From positions 42,968-106,967 of the forward strand of contig VGVQ01000004.1 of the NCBI GenBank assembly GCA_016874005.1: a stretch of 64,000 nucleotides of DNA, given 5' to 3'. This stretch comes from Gemmatimonadota bacterium. GTDB lineage: Bacteria; Gemmatimonadota; Gemmatimonadetes; Gemmatimonadales; GWC2-71-9. Within the stretch, counting starts at the first letter, position 1, and each line of letters begins with the position of its first letter. Positions 26,607 through 35,227 of this stretch are shown in pieces. The notes under the pieces were generated by a model, which did not search any database, was not told the origin of the DNA, and saw only the letters and a list, made by a program, of their open reading frames with translations. Made by a program: the position numbers and the translations under genes.

Positions 26607-28980
26607 CCGGATTCGTGGAGGCGGCCCGGCCGAGCGACGTCAGAATCGGGCGAATGGCCTCGAGCGGCACCGCGAACAGCGACGGTTGGTCGGGGTCGGT
26701 GAAAAGGGCCAGGAAATCGGCGGGCCGAAAGGCCTTGGTGAGACGGCTCAGGTAGTTTTCGTTCAGGGCCGCGACATAGTGATCGACGTCGTAGTCCCGG
26801 GGATCGTCGCGCTCGTTCTCCGGGGCCAGCCGCGCCCCGTGGCGGGTCCGATAGACTCTGATCCGGTCGCCCACGCGCCAGGTGGTCCGGCCAGCGGCGA
26901 GCATCGCCTCGTAGGGAAGCTCGCGGCGGGTGGCCCGGGTCGCCTGGTATTTGGCGGGACCTTTGGTCAGCCGGACCCGAGACGACATCTCGTGGGTCGC
27001 GAAGGTCCGGCGCCGGATCGCCTCGACGGTTTCGAGAAAACAGGCCCGGACCGCGGGCAGATCGCCGCCGAGCAACTGGGCGATGGCTTGCCGCAGGAAC
27101 CGCTCGCCAAACGGCTCCGCTCGGCTCGACCGAAAGGCCACGCCGCGAAGGAGCACGGTGCCGTCTTCCCGCAGCAGGGCGTAGTTCTTGGGCTCATGCG
27201 ACAACATCGCGGGGTACCGGCCCTCCAACTCGAGCTGCACTTTCTCGGGAAGGAGGGCCGCGACGTCGTCGACGACTCGGCGCTCGTCGGCCTCGGTCCA
27301 ATCGGCCGGGACCGCGAAGTAGACGCCGTCGGTGTCGGCTTCGAGCAGGGTGACACCGCGCGACTCGAGGCCCTGGCACATCAGCGCCAGGGTCTCCCGG
27401 CCGCGACGGGTGACCTCGTTCGCGGCGTGGACATCGGCGAACCGGGTCAACTCGCCGCCAGCGGCGAGGTAGCCGTAGGCCGTGTTGACCACCAGCTTGA
27501 GGGCGGCCGACATCGCCTCGTGGCCGTGGCGCTCCCGCGAGCCGGCCGGTGCCTCTTTGGCCCTTGCCTTGGCTTCGAGCCGCCGTTCGACCCATCCATC
27601 CACCAAGGCGAGGAGAACACCGAGGCGGTCGCGGGCGGGACCGATCCGGAAGCTCCGCATCAATGATGGATAGAGGCTCGCGACGTCGGCCTTCACCACC
27701 CGGTGGGCGACCCCGGCGGCGAAGAGATGGAGCGCGGCGCCGGTATGCGCGGTGCCGTCACCCGGTTCGTGGGCGGGCAAGGCGGCCCCGCTGCGAAGGT
27801 AGGCTCGCACCAGCATCGGGTCGATGACGCCGGTGGCGGCCCCGGCGTCGGCGAGTCGCTCGTAACGACGGGGTGCCATTTGGGCCAGGGCGAACGCCGC
27901 CCCGCCGAGGATCCGGGCCAATGCGGCGACCTCCTCGACGTCGCCGGTGGCGTAGCGGCGAACCCGGTCGGGGTCGCTCCGATAGGTGGAGTAGATCTCG
28001 TCGCCCTTGAGGTATTGCCGGTCCGGCTTGGCGAGGCCCAAGTGCTTGGCGACCGCCTTGAGACCGTGGCCCGGCAGCTCCCGGGTGGCGAAGTCGTATC
28101 GGCGAACCGCGTCGAGGGTGTCGATCAGCTCTCGACCCGGGATGATGAGCCGAACCGCCCGACGATCGGAGCGACCCCGCCGGGCCGCGCGGTGACGGAC
28201 GCCTAACGACGGGAGGCGTCCCAACGGCAACCCGACCCCGAGGCGCCGGGCCCGCCGGGCCAGGAAGGGGAGGTCGAAGCCATGGAGGTTGTGGTTCTCG
28301 ATGACGTCGGGGTCGGCCGCGACGATGGTTTCGACCAGCCGGCCGATCAGGTCGGCCTCGGCCCGGTCGGAGGAGTCCTTGGCCTCCAGCACGACCGTCT
28401 CGCCGGAGGGAAGCCCAACGGCGACCAAGAAGATCCGGGCCCGGTCGGCGTCGAGTCCGGTGGTCTCCAGGTCGAACTGGAGACGGCGGAGGCAGTCGAA
28501 CGGGAGATCGCGGAAATAGGTCCGGCCGGTCGCCACCAAGTACTGCTCCTCCGGCGGAAGGGCCAGCACCGAGGCGGAACCGAGCTCACGCAGGTGCTCG
28601 ACCGTACGGCCGAGTCGTTGGGAGGCGCCGCGGAGGAGGCCCTGGACCAAGTGCTTGCCATCGGAGGCCGACACCAAGTAGCGAAGCGCGCCGGGCCCCT
28701 CGAGGGTCCGAACGGAAACGGAGGCTTGCGAGTCGAGCGGATCGGGGCGGACGCCGGCCCGATCCAAATCGTCGAGGCGATCGAGGACCACCCAGGGGCG
28801 AAAGCGGTCCACCTCGTGCCTCAACACTCCGGTGGTCGGATCGCGCCGCCAGAGGTGGGCGAGACCCGAGCGCTCGGCCCAGACCGAGACGATCCCCGGG
28901 GTCGGATCCCAGCCCGCGAGCCATTCGGCGGCCCGGGTCGCGCTCGCCGATAGCTCGGCGTCTCTGCCGTGGTCAGTCAC
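26581..28980 (-). CDS. Family B DNA polymerase with proofreading domain
   Basis: 799 aa, the size of bacterial DNA polymerase II. Exonuclease motifs are present: Exo I FDLETTG, Exo II NHNLHGFDLPF and Exo III YATGDVEE. Polymerase motif A is ADVASLYPS, motif B is KLVVNTAYGYL and motif C is EADTDGVYF, so both catalytic Asp sets are intact. The DTDG form of motif C is the archaeal-style variant. Such enzymes serve in replication restart or translesion and repair synthesis in bacteria. It stands alone, with no helicase or clamp gene nearby. Confidence 0.93.
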   Translation of the reverse strand: MTDHGRDAELSASATRAAEWLAGWDPTPGIVSVWAERSGLAHLWRRDPTTGVLRHEVDRFRPWVVLDRLDDLDRAGVRPDPLDSQASVSVRTLEGPGALRYLVSASDGKHLVQGLLRGASQRLGRTVEHLRELGSASVLALPPEEQYLVATGRTYFRDLPFDCLRRLQFDLETTGLDADRARIFLVAVGLPSGETVVLEAKDSSDRAEADLIGRLVETIVAADPDVIENHNLHGFDLPFLARRARRLGVGLPLGRLPSLGVRHRAARRGRSDRRAVRLIIPGRELIDTLDAVRRYDFATRELPGHGLKAVAKHLGLAKPDRQYLKGDEIYSTYRSDPDRVRRYATGDVEEVAALARILGGAAFALAQMAPRRYERLADAGAATGVIDPMLVRAYLRSGAALPAHEPGDGTAHTGAALHLFAAGVAHRVVKADVASLYPSLMRSFRIGPARDRLGVLLALVDGWVERRLEAKARAKEAPAGSRERHGHEAMSAALKLVVNTAYGYLAAGGELTRFADVHAANEVTRRGRETLALMCQGLESRGVTLLEADTDGVYFAVPADWTEADERRVVDDVAALLPEKVQLELEGRYPAMLSHEPKNYALLREDGTVLLRGVAFRSSRAEPFGERFLRQAIAQLLGGDLPAVRACFLETVEAIRRRTFATHEMSSRVRLTKGPAKYQATRATRRELPYEAMLAAGRTTWRVGDRIRVYRTRHGARLAPENERDDPRDYDVDHYVAALNENYLSRLTKAFRPADFLALFTDPDQPSLFAVPLEAIRPILTSLGRAASTNPVTSSSRPR

Positions 28981-29079
28981 CCCGGAAATACCTCGCGGGG
29001 CCGATCGAACGCAAGCCGGGCGGGCCCGTGCCGAACTCCGATCCCCAGGGCCGCGAGGAGGAGAGAATGTCGCGGCGGG

Positions 29080-30165
29080 CTATCGGGGGGCGGCCTCGAG
29101 CGTCTCGAGATACTGGCGGAGCCGGGAGGCGGGGGGGTCGAGGGCGGCCGCCCGCTGGAGGTAGTCGACCACTCCGCCCTCGAGCGGGAGCGGGAGCCGG
29201 TGGCCGCGATGGAGCGCGAAGACCTCGGTGCCTTCGACGATGAGCGCCGCGGCCGGCCCCCCGTACGCCGCCGACATCCCGACGTCGATCATGATGACCT
29301 TCCCGCCGTGGCGGGGCAGGATCGCGCCGGGAGTGATGGTATGGCCGATGACGATGTGGGAGACACCGAACGCCGCCAGCACGCTGTCGACGTGGCCGGC
29401 GAGCGCCGCCTCGTCGACCGTGGCCAAGCCCCGGTACCAGAGCGGCCCGAGGGAGTCCTCGGCGATGGCCACCTCGGCCGGGGCGGCCCCGGGTTCTAGG
29501 GCCGTGCGGATCCGCCGGTTGAGGTCGGCGATCGGGATATCGCGATAAGCGGGACTGATCCCCCCGTGGAGAAACAGGAAGCGGCCGATCTTGACCACCG
29601 CGTTGTTGCGGCGGATCCACTCGCCATACTTGCCCTTGCCCTCGAAGGCCAAGCGATGCTCGACCCAGCCAAGCGGATGGGCGGCATTCCAGCTCTCGCG
29701 ATAGGCGGAGTCGGATTGGCGAGTCGAGTCCGCCAGGACGGCGTAAGCCCGATCGCGGAGCCCGGCCGAGCCGGAGGTGGTGAAGGCCTGGTATTCGCCC
29801 GGCGCGACGTAGCGGAGGTCGCCGAGGATGTTCATCGCCTCGTGATTGCCGATGAGCGGGTGGACTCGGCCGCCGGCCTTTTCGGCTTGGGGCGCGAGGG
29901 CCATCAGCAGGTCCATCACCTTGCGGGAGTCGGGGCCGCGGTCGGGTACGTCGCCGGTTTGGACCAGGTGGGCTCTCCCCCCGATCCAGCGCTGTTTCTG
30001 ATCGACGAGCCCGGCCTGTCGCAGGATGGCGACGAACTGGGCGAAGTCGCCATGAACGTCCCCCAGCGCGACGATCCGCTCCGGGCCGTCGAAGCGATCC
30101 TGAGCGGCCACGGGCGCGGCGAGGGCCGCGGCGGTGAGAAGGAGGGTGAGGGGACGAACGAACAC
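29080..30165 (-). CDS. Secreted metallophosphatase (Shewanella-like phosphatase type)
   Basis: 361 aa from a GTG at 30165, giving a signal peptide cleaved after PVAAQ. Calcineurin-like metal motifs are complete: LGDVHGD, TGDVPDRGPDS, GNHEAMN, VIGHT and a final LHRGH region; HGGISPAY is also conserved. The overall pattern is that of the bacterial SLP phosphatases in the PPP-related superfamily, so dephosphorylation of phosphoproteins or phosphoesters in the periplasm is likely. An upstream in-frame start at 30276 would run through the promoter of the divergent thioesterase gene. Confidence 0.88.
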   Translation of the reverse strand: MFVRPLTLLLTAAALAAPVAAQDRFDGPERIVALGDVHGDFAQFVAILRQAGLVDQKQRWIGGRAHLVQTGDVPDRGPDSRKVMDLLMALAPQAEKAGGRVHPLIGNHEAMNILGDLRYVAPGEYQAFTTSGSAGLRDRAYAVLADSTRQSDSAYRESWNAAHPLGWVEHRLAFEGKGKYGEWIRRNNAVVKIGRFLFLHGGISPAYRDIPIADLNRRIRTALEPGAAPAEVAIAEDSLGPLWYRGLATVDEAALAGHVDSVLAAFGVSHIVIGHTITPGAILPRHGGKVIMIDVGMSAAYGGPAAALIVEGTEVFALHRGHRLPLPLEGGVVDYLQRAAALDPPASRLRQYLETLEAAPR

Positions 30166-30240
30166 GGGCTCGGGTCCGGTGACGAATGGCGAAAAATACC
30201 GCCCGGAGTGTCCGGGCGCGACCGGTGCGGGTCGCCCGCT

Positions 30241-30246
30241 TATCTT
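30241..30246 (+). promoter_or_regulatory. Possible -10 box for the thioesterase gene
   Basis: TATCTT lies 28 nt before the ATG at 30275, between divergent genes. It is identical to the -10 proposed at 39106. No -35 match is seen. Confidence 0.35.
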
Positions 30247-30274
30247 TGGCGACTCACCGACACGCGAGCGAGTC

Positions 30275-30742
30275 ATGCCTGGGGAGGCGGTACAGCATCA
30301 CTACCCCGCGTCGTACGCCCACTGTTACGGCTGCGGTCGGCTCAATCCGGACGGGCTTCATCTCGAGAGCCGCTGGGAGGGGGACGAGGTGGTGGCCAGG
30401 TTTCAACCCCGCCCCGAGCATACCGCGATGCCCGGGTTCGTCTATGGCGGCCTGATCGCCTCGCTGGTGGACTGCCATGCCATGGCGGCCGCCGCGGCCC
30501 ACGTGGAGCGGGAAGCGGGGCGGGTGGTGGGCGAGGCGCCGGCGCCCCGGTTCGTCACGGCGGCGTTGCACGTCGATTTCCTTCGGCCGACACCGTTAGG
30601 CGTCCAACTCGAACTCCGGGCCCGGGCGACCGATGCCGGCCGCCGGAAGGTGGCGGTCCGAGTGGCCGTCCTGGCGGGGGGCGTCGAAACGGCCCGGGGC
30701 GACGTGGTTGCCGCGCCGCTCCCCGAATCGATGGGCGGCTAG
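30275..30742 (+). CDS. PaaI-type hotdog-fold thioesterase
   Basis: 155 aa. The N-terminal CYGCGRLNPDGLHL motif and the hotdog core MPGFVYGGLIASLVDCHAMAAA (HGG-type active-site helix) define a PaaI/YbgC-like acyl-CoA thioesterase; the strand VTAALHVDFLRPTPLG completes the fold. It probably hydrolyses a short- or medium-chain or aryl acyl-CoA. It is transcribed away from the metallophosphatase gene. Confidence 0.87.
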   Translation: MPGEAVQHHYPASYAHCYGCGRLNPDGLHLESRWEGDEVVARFQPRPEHTAMPGFVYGGLIASLVDCHAMAAAAAHVEREAGRVVGEAPAPRFVTAALHVDFLRPTPLGVQLELRARATDAGRRKVAVRVAVLAGGVETARGDVVAAPLPESMGG

Positions 30743-30796
30743 CGTCCCTCGGGCAAGCCCGTTCGCGGGCCGGTGGCGGCCTCGGAAACCGCGACC

Positions 30797-30802
30797 TAGA
30801 AT
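30797..30802 (+). promoter_or_regulatory. Possible -10 box
   Basis: TAGAAT (followed by AT) is the only A/T-rich hexamer in the 112 bp before the reductase-like gene, 52 nt upstream of its ATG. Confidence 0.3.
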
Positions 30803-30854
30803 ATCGTAACCGAACTCGCGGGGTCGCCCCGCGTCACCTCAGGATGGAGTCAGC

Positions 30855-31853
30855 ATGGCAATACGAACGTTGCACGTCGGTCTCGGCCCGATCGGGGCCG
30901 GGATCGTCCGTCAGGTCGCGGCTCGGCGCGGTTTCCGGATCGTGGGCGCGGTCGACATCGACGAGGCCAAGGTGGGCCAGGACCTCGGTGCGGTCACCGG
31001 GCTCGACCGCAAGCTCAAGGTCAGGGTGACCGACGAACTCGCCAAGACCATCAAGAAGGCCAAACCCGACGTGGTGGTGCTCTGCACCAGCTCGGCCCTC
31101 GCCAAGGTGACCGCCCAGATCGCCGCGATCGTCAAGCGGCGGGTGCCGATCGTGTCGACGACCGAGGAGTTGGCCTACCCGTGGTACTCCAACCGGCGCC
31201 TCGCGAAGAAGATCGACGCCATGGCCAGGAAGGCCAAGGTCGCGGTGCTCGGCACCGGCGTCAACCCGGGATTCACCATGGACGCCCTGCCGATCATGCT
31301 CACCGCGGTGTGCGAGCGGGTCGATTCGATTCGGGTGGATCGGGTCCAGGACGCCTCGCGCCGGCGGCTTCCCTTTCAGCAGAAGATCGGCGCCGGCCTC
31401 ACCGCCGCCGAGTTCCAGGAGAAGGTCGACGCCGGGACGGTGCGCCACGTGGGGCTGACCGAATCGATCGCGATGATCGCCGACGCGATGGGCTGGAAGC
31501 TCGACAAGATCACCGACGAAATCGCCCCGAAGCTCGCCGAGCGGGAGGTCTCGAGCGAGTTCCTGACCGTCCCGGCCGGTCGGGTCGCGGGAATCCTTCA
31601 GGATGGGATCGGGTATCGCAAGGGCGAGCCGATCATCACCTTGCACATGGAAGCGTACCTGGGCGCGCCCGAGTCGTTCGATTCGGTGACCATCGCCGGG
31701 TCGCCGGCGATCCACTCGCGGATCGAGGGCGGCGTCCACGGCGACGTGGCCACGGCCTCGATCACGGTGAATTCGATCCCGGCCGTGCTCGAAGCCCGAC
31801 CCGGTCTCCATACCATGCGGAGCGGCCGGCTGCCCTCGTTCTTCGGCGGCTGA
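30855..31853 (+). CDS. Dihydrodipicolinate-reductase-like NAD(P)-dependent dehydrogenase
   Basis: 332 aa. The N-terminal Rossmann fold begins TLHVGLGPIGAGIVRQVA, and the DapB-N-like segments VVVLCTSSAL and IVSTTEELAYPW follow. The C-terminal part with GTGVNPGFTMDALP resembles 2,4-diaminopentanoate dehydrogenase and related oxidoreductases more than true DapB (which is about 270 aa and has an HHxxK motif not found here). An amino-acid or diamino-acid substrate is plausible. It stands alone between convergent and tandem neighbours. Confidence 0.8.
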   Translation: MAIRTLHVGLGPIGAGIVRQVAARRGFRIVGAVDIDEAKVGQDLGAVTGLDRKLKVRVTDELAKTIKKAKPDVVVLCTSSALAKVTAQIAAIVKRRVPIVSTTEELAYPWYSNRRLAKKIDAMARKAKVAVLGTGVNPGFTMDALPIMLTAVCERVDSIRVDRVQDASRRRLPFQQKIGAGLTAAEFQEKVDAGTVRHVGLTESIAMIADAMGWKLDKITDEIAPKLAEREVSSEFLTVPAGRVAGILQDGIGYRKGEPIITLHMEAYLGAPESFDSVTIAGSPAIHSRIEGGVHGDVATASITVNSIPAVLEARPGLHTMRSGRLPSFFGG

Positions 31854-31886
31854 CCACCGTCACCTCGCCGGGTCGACCCTCAGCCA

Positions 31887-32042
31887 TCATCGCGGTCGTC
31901 GGGACCGTGTCCTGAAGCGGGCCGAGATAACGGTCCCGCTCGCCGGCCGGCCACCGGGCCGGGCGGAGGGCACCGGGTCGAGGGGGCCGGCGCGGGCCCC
32001 GGCGAGCCCGATGGCGACGACAACCAGTGACCGAGCGCTCAT
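31887..32042 (-). CDS. Short ORF with leader-like start, possibly a gene remnant
   Basis: 51 aa beginning MSARSLVVVAIGLAGARAGP, which looks like a signal peptide, and then turning Arg/Pro-rich. Its ATG overlaps the stop of the acyl-CoA dehydrogenase gene as ATGA, which supports it being a real start. The frame beyond the leader is not convincing, while another frame reads RYLGPLQDTVPTTAMMAEGR. This suggests a frameshifted or truncated gene. No family is recognised. Confidence 0.3.
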   Translation of the reverse strand: MSARSLVVVAIGLAGARAGPLDPVPSARPGGRPASGTVISARFRTRSRRPR

Positions 32043-33142
32043 AGATCCAATCCGTCCCGGGCAATGATCTCGGCGTAGTCGTCCTCCTGCCCAAGAGTCC
32101 AACCGAAATGGAGGGCCCGCTTGAGATGGAGATGGAGGTCGTACTCCCAAGTGAACGCGATCCCGCCATGGGCTTGCAGGCTGACCGTGGTGGCGCGCTG
32201 ATAGGCCCGCGTGGTGGCGAGCCGCGCCAGCGCCACGGCGCGGCGGCGGTCGTCGGCCTCATGATCGACGGCCCACGCGGCGTAGAGGTACGCCGAACGG
32301 GCACTTTCCAACTCGCCGAACAGGTCCGCAAGCGGATGTTGGACGGCCTGGAATGTCCCGATCGGGACCCCGAACTGCTGGCGCTCTTTGGCGTAGCCGA
32401 CCACCTGCTCGAAGACCGCGTCGAAGCCGCCCGTGGCCAGGGCGGCCAGCCCGACGTTGGCCGACAGAAGCAAGCGTTCCACCAGCGACCAGTCGCCCAG
32501 GCGATCGGCGGCCGTGACCTCGACGTCATCGAGGCTGAGGGTGCCGAGTCGGCTGGTGCCGTCGGTGAGCGGATTGGGGTCGAGTCGAACGCCGGGTCGA
32601 TCGGCCTCGATCAGGAATACCGTCGGTCCGTCAGGGTCGGCGACCGCCACCGCGATGCCGTCGGCTCCGATCAGATCGGGAACGAAACGCTTGATGCCCC
32701 GGAGCGCTCGGCGGCCTCCACTCAGCGGCTCGGCGACCGCGGCCAACGCGCCGGGCGCGGGGAGGCCGCTGCCGTCTTGGAGGGCCACCGTCACCCGGCG
32801 GGTCCCGGCCACGAGATCGGGGAGCCACTGCTCTCGCCGGGCGGCATTCGCCGTGTGTACCAGGGCCGGAACCCCGAGGGTGGCGGCGCTCCAGAAGGGG
32901 CCCGGCACGAACGACCTGCCTAACACCTCGAGCACCGCGCCCAGGGCGCCATGGCCCAGGCCGGCTCCGCCCAAGGCCTCGGGTACCGCGATCCCGAGCC
33001 AACCCTGCTCGAGCACCGCGCGGCCGGCGGCTGGATCGATTCCCGCGTCGGTCGCGGTCATCCGCCTGACCGAGTCGCTGGAGAAGTGGTTGGCGACCAG
33101 GGTGGCCGCGCTGTCGCGCAGCATCCGGATTTCGTCGCTCAT
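32039..33142 (-). CDS. Acyl-CoA dehydrogenase, non-catalytic-type subunit
   Basis: 367 aa from the ATG at 33142, which overlaps the stop of the next acyl-CoA dehydrogenase (ATGA). The fold is recognisable by PEALGGAGLGHGALGAVLEVLG, YAKERQQFGVPIGTFQAVQHPLADL and the C-terminal QAHGGIAFTWEYDLHLHLKRA. The C-terminal catalytic Glu block (xEGTSxI) of active subunits is missing. Small subunits of the mycobacterial alpha2-beta2 FadE enzymes show the same loss, so it probably pairs with the product of 33139-34350. Confidence 0.87.
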   Translation of the reverse strand: MSDEIRMLRDSAATLVANHFSSDSVRRMTATDAGIDPAAGRAVLEQGWLGIAVPEALGGAGLGHGALGAVLEVLGRSFVPGPFWSAATLGVPALVHTANAARREQWLPDLVAGTRRVTVALQDGSGLPAPGALAAVAEPLSGGRRALRGIKRFVPDLIGADGIAVAVADPDGPTVFLIEADRPGVRLDPNPLTDGTSRLGTLSLDDVEVTAADRLGDWSLVERLLLSANVGLAALATGGFDAVFEQVVGYAKERQQFGVPIGTFQAVQHPLADLFGELESARSAYLYAAWAVDHEADDRRRAVALARLATTRAYQRATTVSLQAHGGIAFTWEYDLHLHLKRALHFGWTLGQEDDYAEIIARDGLDL

Positions 33143-34350
33143 GAGGCCTTCCCGAGGGTGCGGCCCAGGCCCAGGATCCGCTCGGCCACGATACCGCGGA
33201 GGATTTCGGAGGTCCCGCCCTCGATCGAGTTGGCGAGGGTGCGAAGGTACCGCTTGAGCCAGTCGCCGTGCCCGCCCGATTCTGCCCCGGGGCCAGCCAG
33301 CAACTCGGCGGCGGGCCCGAGGACGTCGACGGCGAGGCGGTGCATCGACTGGTTGGCGGTGGCCCACACCAGCTTGAAGATCGACCCGATCGGCCCGGGG
33401 TCGTCGGCGGCGCTCTTCCCGACCCGCATCCGGATGTTGTTGATTCGCAGCGTTTCGGCGACGGCGTAATAGTCGACCAGCTTCCGGCGGACGACAGGAT
33501 CCTCGGTGAGGGGCCGGCCATGCCGGGTCAGCCGCTTGGCGAGGCCGACCACTTCGCGAAGCTCCCGCTTGAAGCCCGCGTACACCAAAGCCGCGATGTT
33601 GGCCCGCTCATGCATCAACGTGGTGATCGCGACCCGCCATCCGTCGTGCTCGCGACCGAGCAAGTTGGCGCGGGGAACCACGACGTTGGTGAAGAACACC
33701 TCGGTGAACTCGCTCTCGCCGGTGATCTGGCGGATCGGGCGCACCTCGACACCCGGCGTCCGCATGTCGACGAGAAGACAGCTGATTCCCTTGTGCTTCG
33801 GGACGGTGGGGTCGGTCCGAGCGAGCAGCAGACACCAATCGGCATCCGAGCCGAACGAGGTCCAGATCTTCTGGCCGTTGACGAGGTAATGATCTCCGGA
33901 GGCCACCGCCGAGGTGCTCAAGTTGGCGACGTCGCTCCCCGCGTTAGGCTCCGAGAAGCCCTGGCACCAGATTTCGTCGGCCGAAACGATCTTTCGGAGG
34001 TAACGCTCCCGTTGGGCGTCGGTGCCGTAATGCATGAGGACCGGACCCGCCATGCCGAGGCCGATGACGGTGGGTGGAATTGGGGTGCGATAGCCAGCCA
34101 TCTCGTCGTAGAGGATGAACTGCTCCATCGGCGACGCGTCACGCCCGCCGTAGGCCGCCGGCCAGTGGACCGCCGCCCAGCGGCCCTCGTTCAGCTTCTT
34201 GGCCCACGCCACGCCGGCGGCCAGCTTGGCACCGTGGCCTTCGGGGGCGGGCCATCGTGGGGTGCCGAAGTCGCCCGGAATGTGCTTCTGGATCCAGGCT
34301 CGGAGTTCGTCGCGGAAAGCCAGCTCGGTCGGGGCTAACGAGAAGTTCAT
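33139..34350 (-). CDS. Acyl-CoA dehydrogenase, catalytic-type subunit
   Basis: 403 aa. Substrate/FAD motifs QGFSEPNAGSDVAN and the C-terminal ANSIEGGTSEILRGIVAERILG are present; the Glu before GGTSEI is the expected catalytic base. It oxidises an acyl-CoA thioester with FAD. Coupling by a 4 bp overlap with a Glu-less paralogue suggests a heteromeric enzyme of the FadE type, which in other bacteria acts on steroid side chains or bulky acyl-CoAs. The flavoprotein gene lies 19 bp upstream. Confidence 0.92.
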   Translation of the reverse strand: MNFSLAPTELAFRDELRAWIQKHIPGDFGTPRWPAPEGHGAKLAAGVAWAKKLNEGRWAAVHWPAAYGGRDASPMEQFILYDEMAGYRTPIPPTVIGLGMAGPVLMHYGTDAQRERYLRKIVSADEIWCQGFSEPNAGSDVANLSTSAVASGDHYLVNGQKIWTSFGSDADWCLLLARTDPTVPKHKGISCLLVDMRTPGVEVRPIRQITGESEFTEVFFTNVVVPRANLLGREHDGWRVAITTLMHERANIAALVYAGFKRELREVVGLAKRLTRHGRPLTEDPVVRRKLVDYYAVAETLRINNIRMRVGKSAADDPGPIGSIFKLVWATANQSMHRLAVDVLGPAAELLAGPGAESGGHGDWLKRYLRTLANSIEGGTSEILRGIVAERILGLGRTLGKAS

Positions 34351-34369
34351 CGGGAGTCCGTTTCCGCGG

Positions 34370-35059
34370 TCAGCGCCAGACGGCGATCTGGTCGAGAGGT
34401 TTGCGTTCGAGATCGGGGACCTTCGCGTCGGCGGCGGGATAGCCGACCGGCAAGACCAACATGGCCTTCTCGTTCGACGGCCTGCCGAGCAACTCGGATA
34501 GGAAACCCATCGGATTGGGCGTGTGGGTGAGGGTGACCAGGCCCATCATGTGAACGGCCGCGATGAAGAACCCCGCCGCGATGCCACACGACTCTTGAGT
34601 GTAATAGTAGGTCCGCTTGGCGCCGTCGGGCCGGAAGCCGTGAGCCTGACGGAACAGCACCACTACCCAGGGCGCATCGGTGAGGTGGGTCTTGATTTCG
34701 TCGGTGCCGAGGGGGGCGAGCGCTTCGAGCCACTCCTCCGGCGCCCGGCCGTGGTAAAACTCGTGCTCTTCCTGCTCGGCGGCCTCCCGAATCGCTTGCT
34801 TGGTCGCTCGATCGGACACCGCCACGAAGGTCCACGGCTGCTGGTGGGCCCCGCTGGGCGCGGTGCCGGCGGTCCGGATCGCCCACTCGATCAGCTCGCG
34901 GGGAACCGGCTCCGTCGAGAAGTGCCGGGTGGTGCGGCGCCGATTGAGCTCGCGATAGAAGGCCGCGGCTCGCTCGAGCATCTCGCCGGGCGGCCGGCGA
35001 TGGAACGCCAAGGGAACGAACTTCGCCGGGTCGGCGAAGCTGGTCGGGGTGTCGGGCAC
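34370..35059 (-). CDS. Iodotyrosine deiodinase-like nitroreductase-fold flavoprotein
   Basis: 229 aa, first gene of a three-gene minus-strand operon. FMN-binding residues RRTTR (41-45), TAGTAPSGAH (63-72) and the C-terminal LPVGYP match the nitroreductase superfamily. The active-site lid residues of iodotyrosine deiodinase are all present with the same spacing as in the human enzyme: E98, Y102 and K123. The end VPDLERKPLDQI is also diagnostic of this subfamily. Reductive dehalogenation of halotyrosines or related halophenols is therefore likely. No membrane anchor is present, as expected for bacterial homologues. Confidence 0.88.
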   Translation of the reverse strand: MPDTPTSFADPAKFVPLAFHRRPPGEMLERAAAFYRELNRRRTTRHFSTEPVPRELIEWAIRTAGTAPSGAHQQPWTFVAVSDRATKQAIREAAEQEEHEFYHGRAPEEWLEALAPLGTDEIKTHLTDAPWVVVLFRQAHGFRPDGAKRTYYYTQESCGIAAGFFIAAVHMMGLVTLTHTPNPMGFLSELLGRPSNEKAMLVLPVGYPAADAKVPDLERKPLDQIAVWR

Positions 35060-35227
35060 TGATACTCCCAGGGGATCAGGTTTGGCCGGTGGCCCGGCGC
35101 GAACGTGGTCGTCAGATGATACCGTTTCCGGTGCGGGTGGAGAAGGTTGGTCGCCGGGGACGCTGGCCGCCGATTCGCCCCGGTGCTATTGTGCCGACTC
35201 AACGGCGAGTCGACCCGGAGGGGCACC

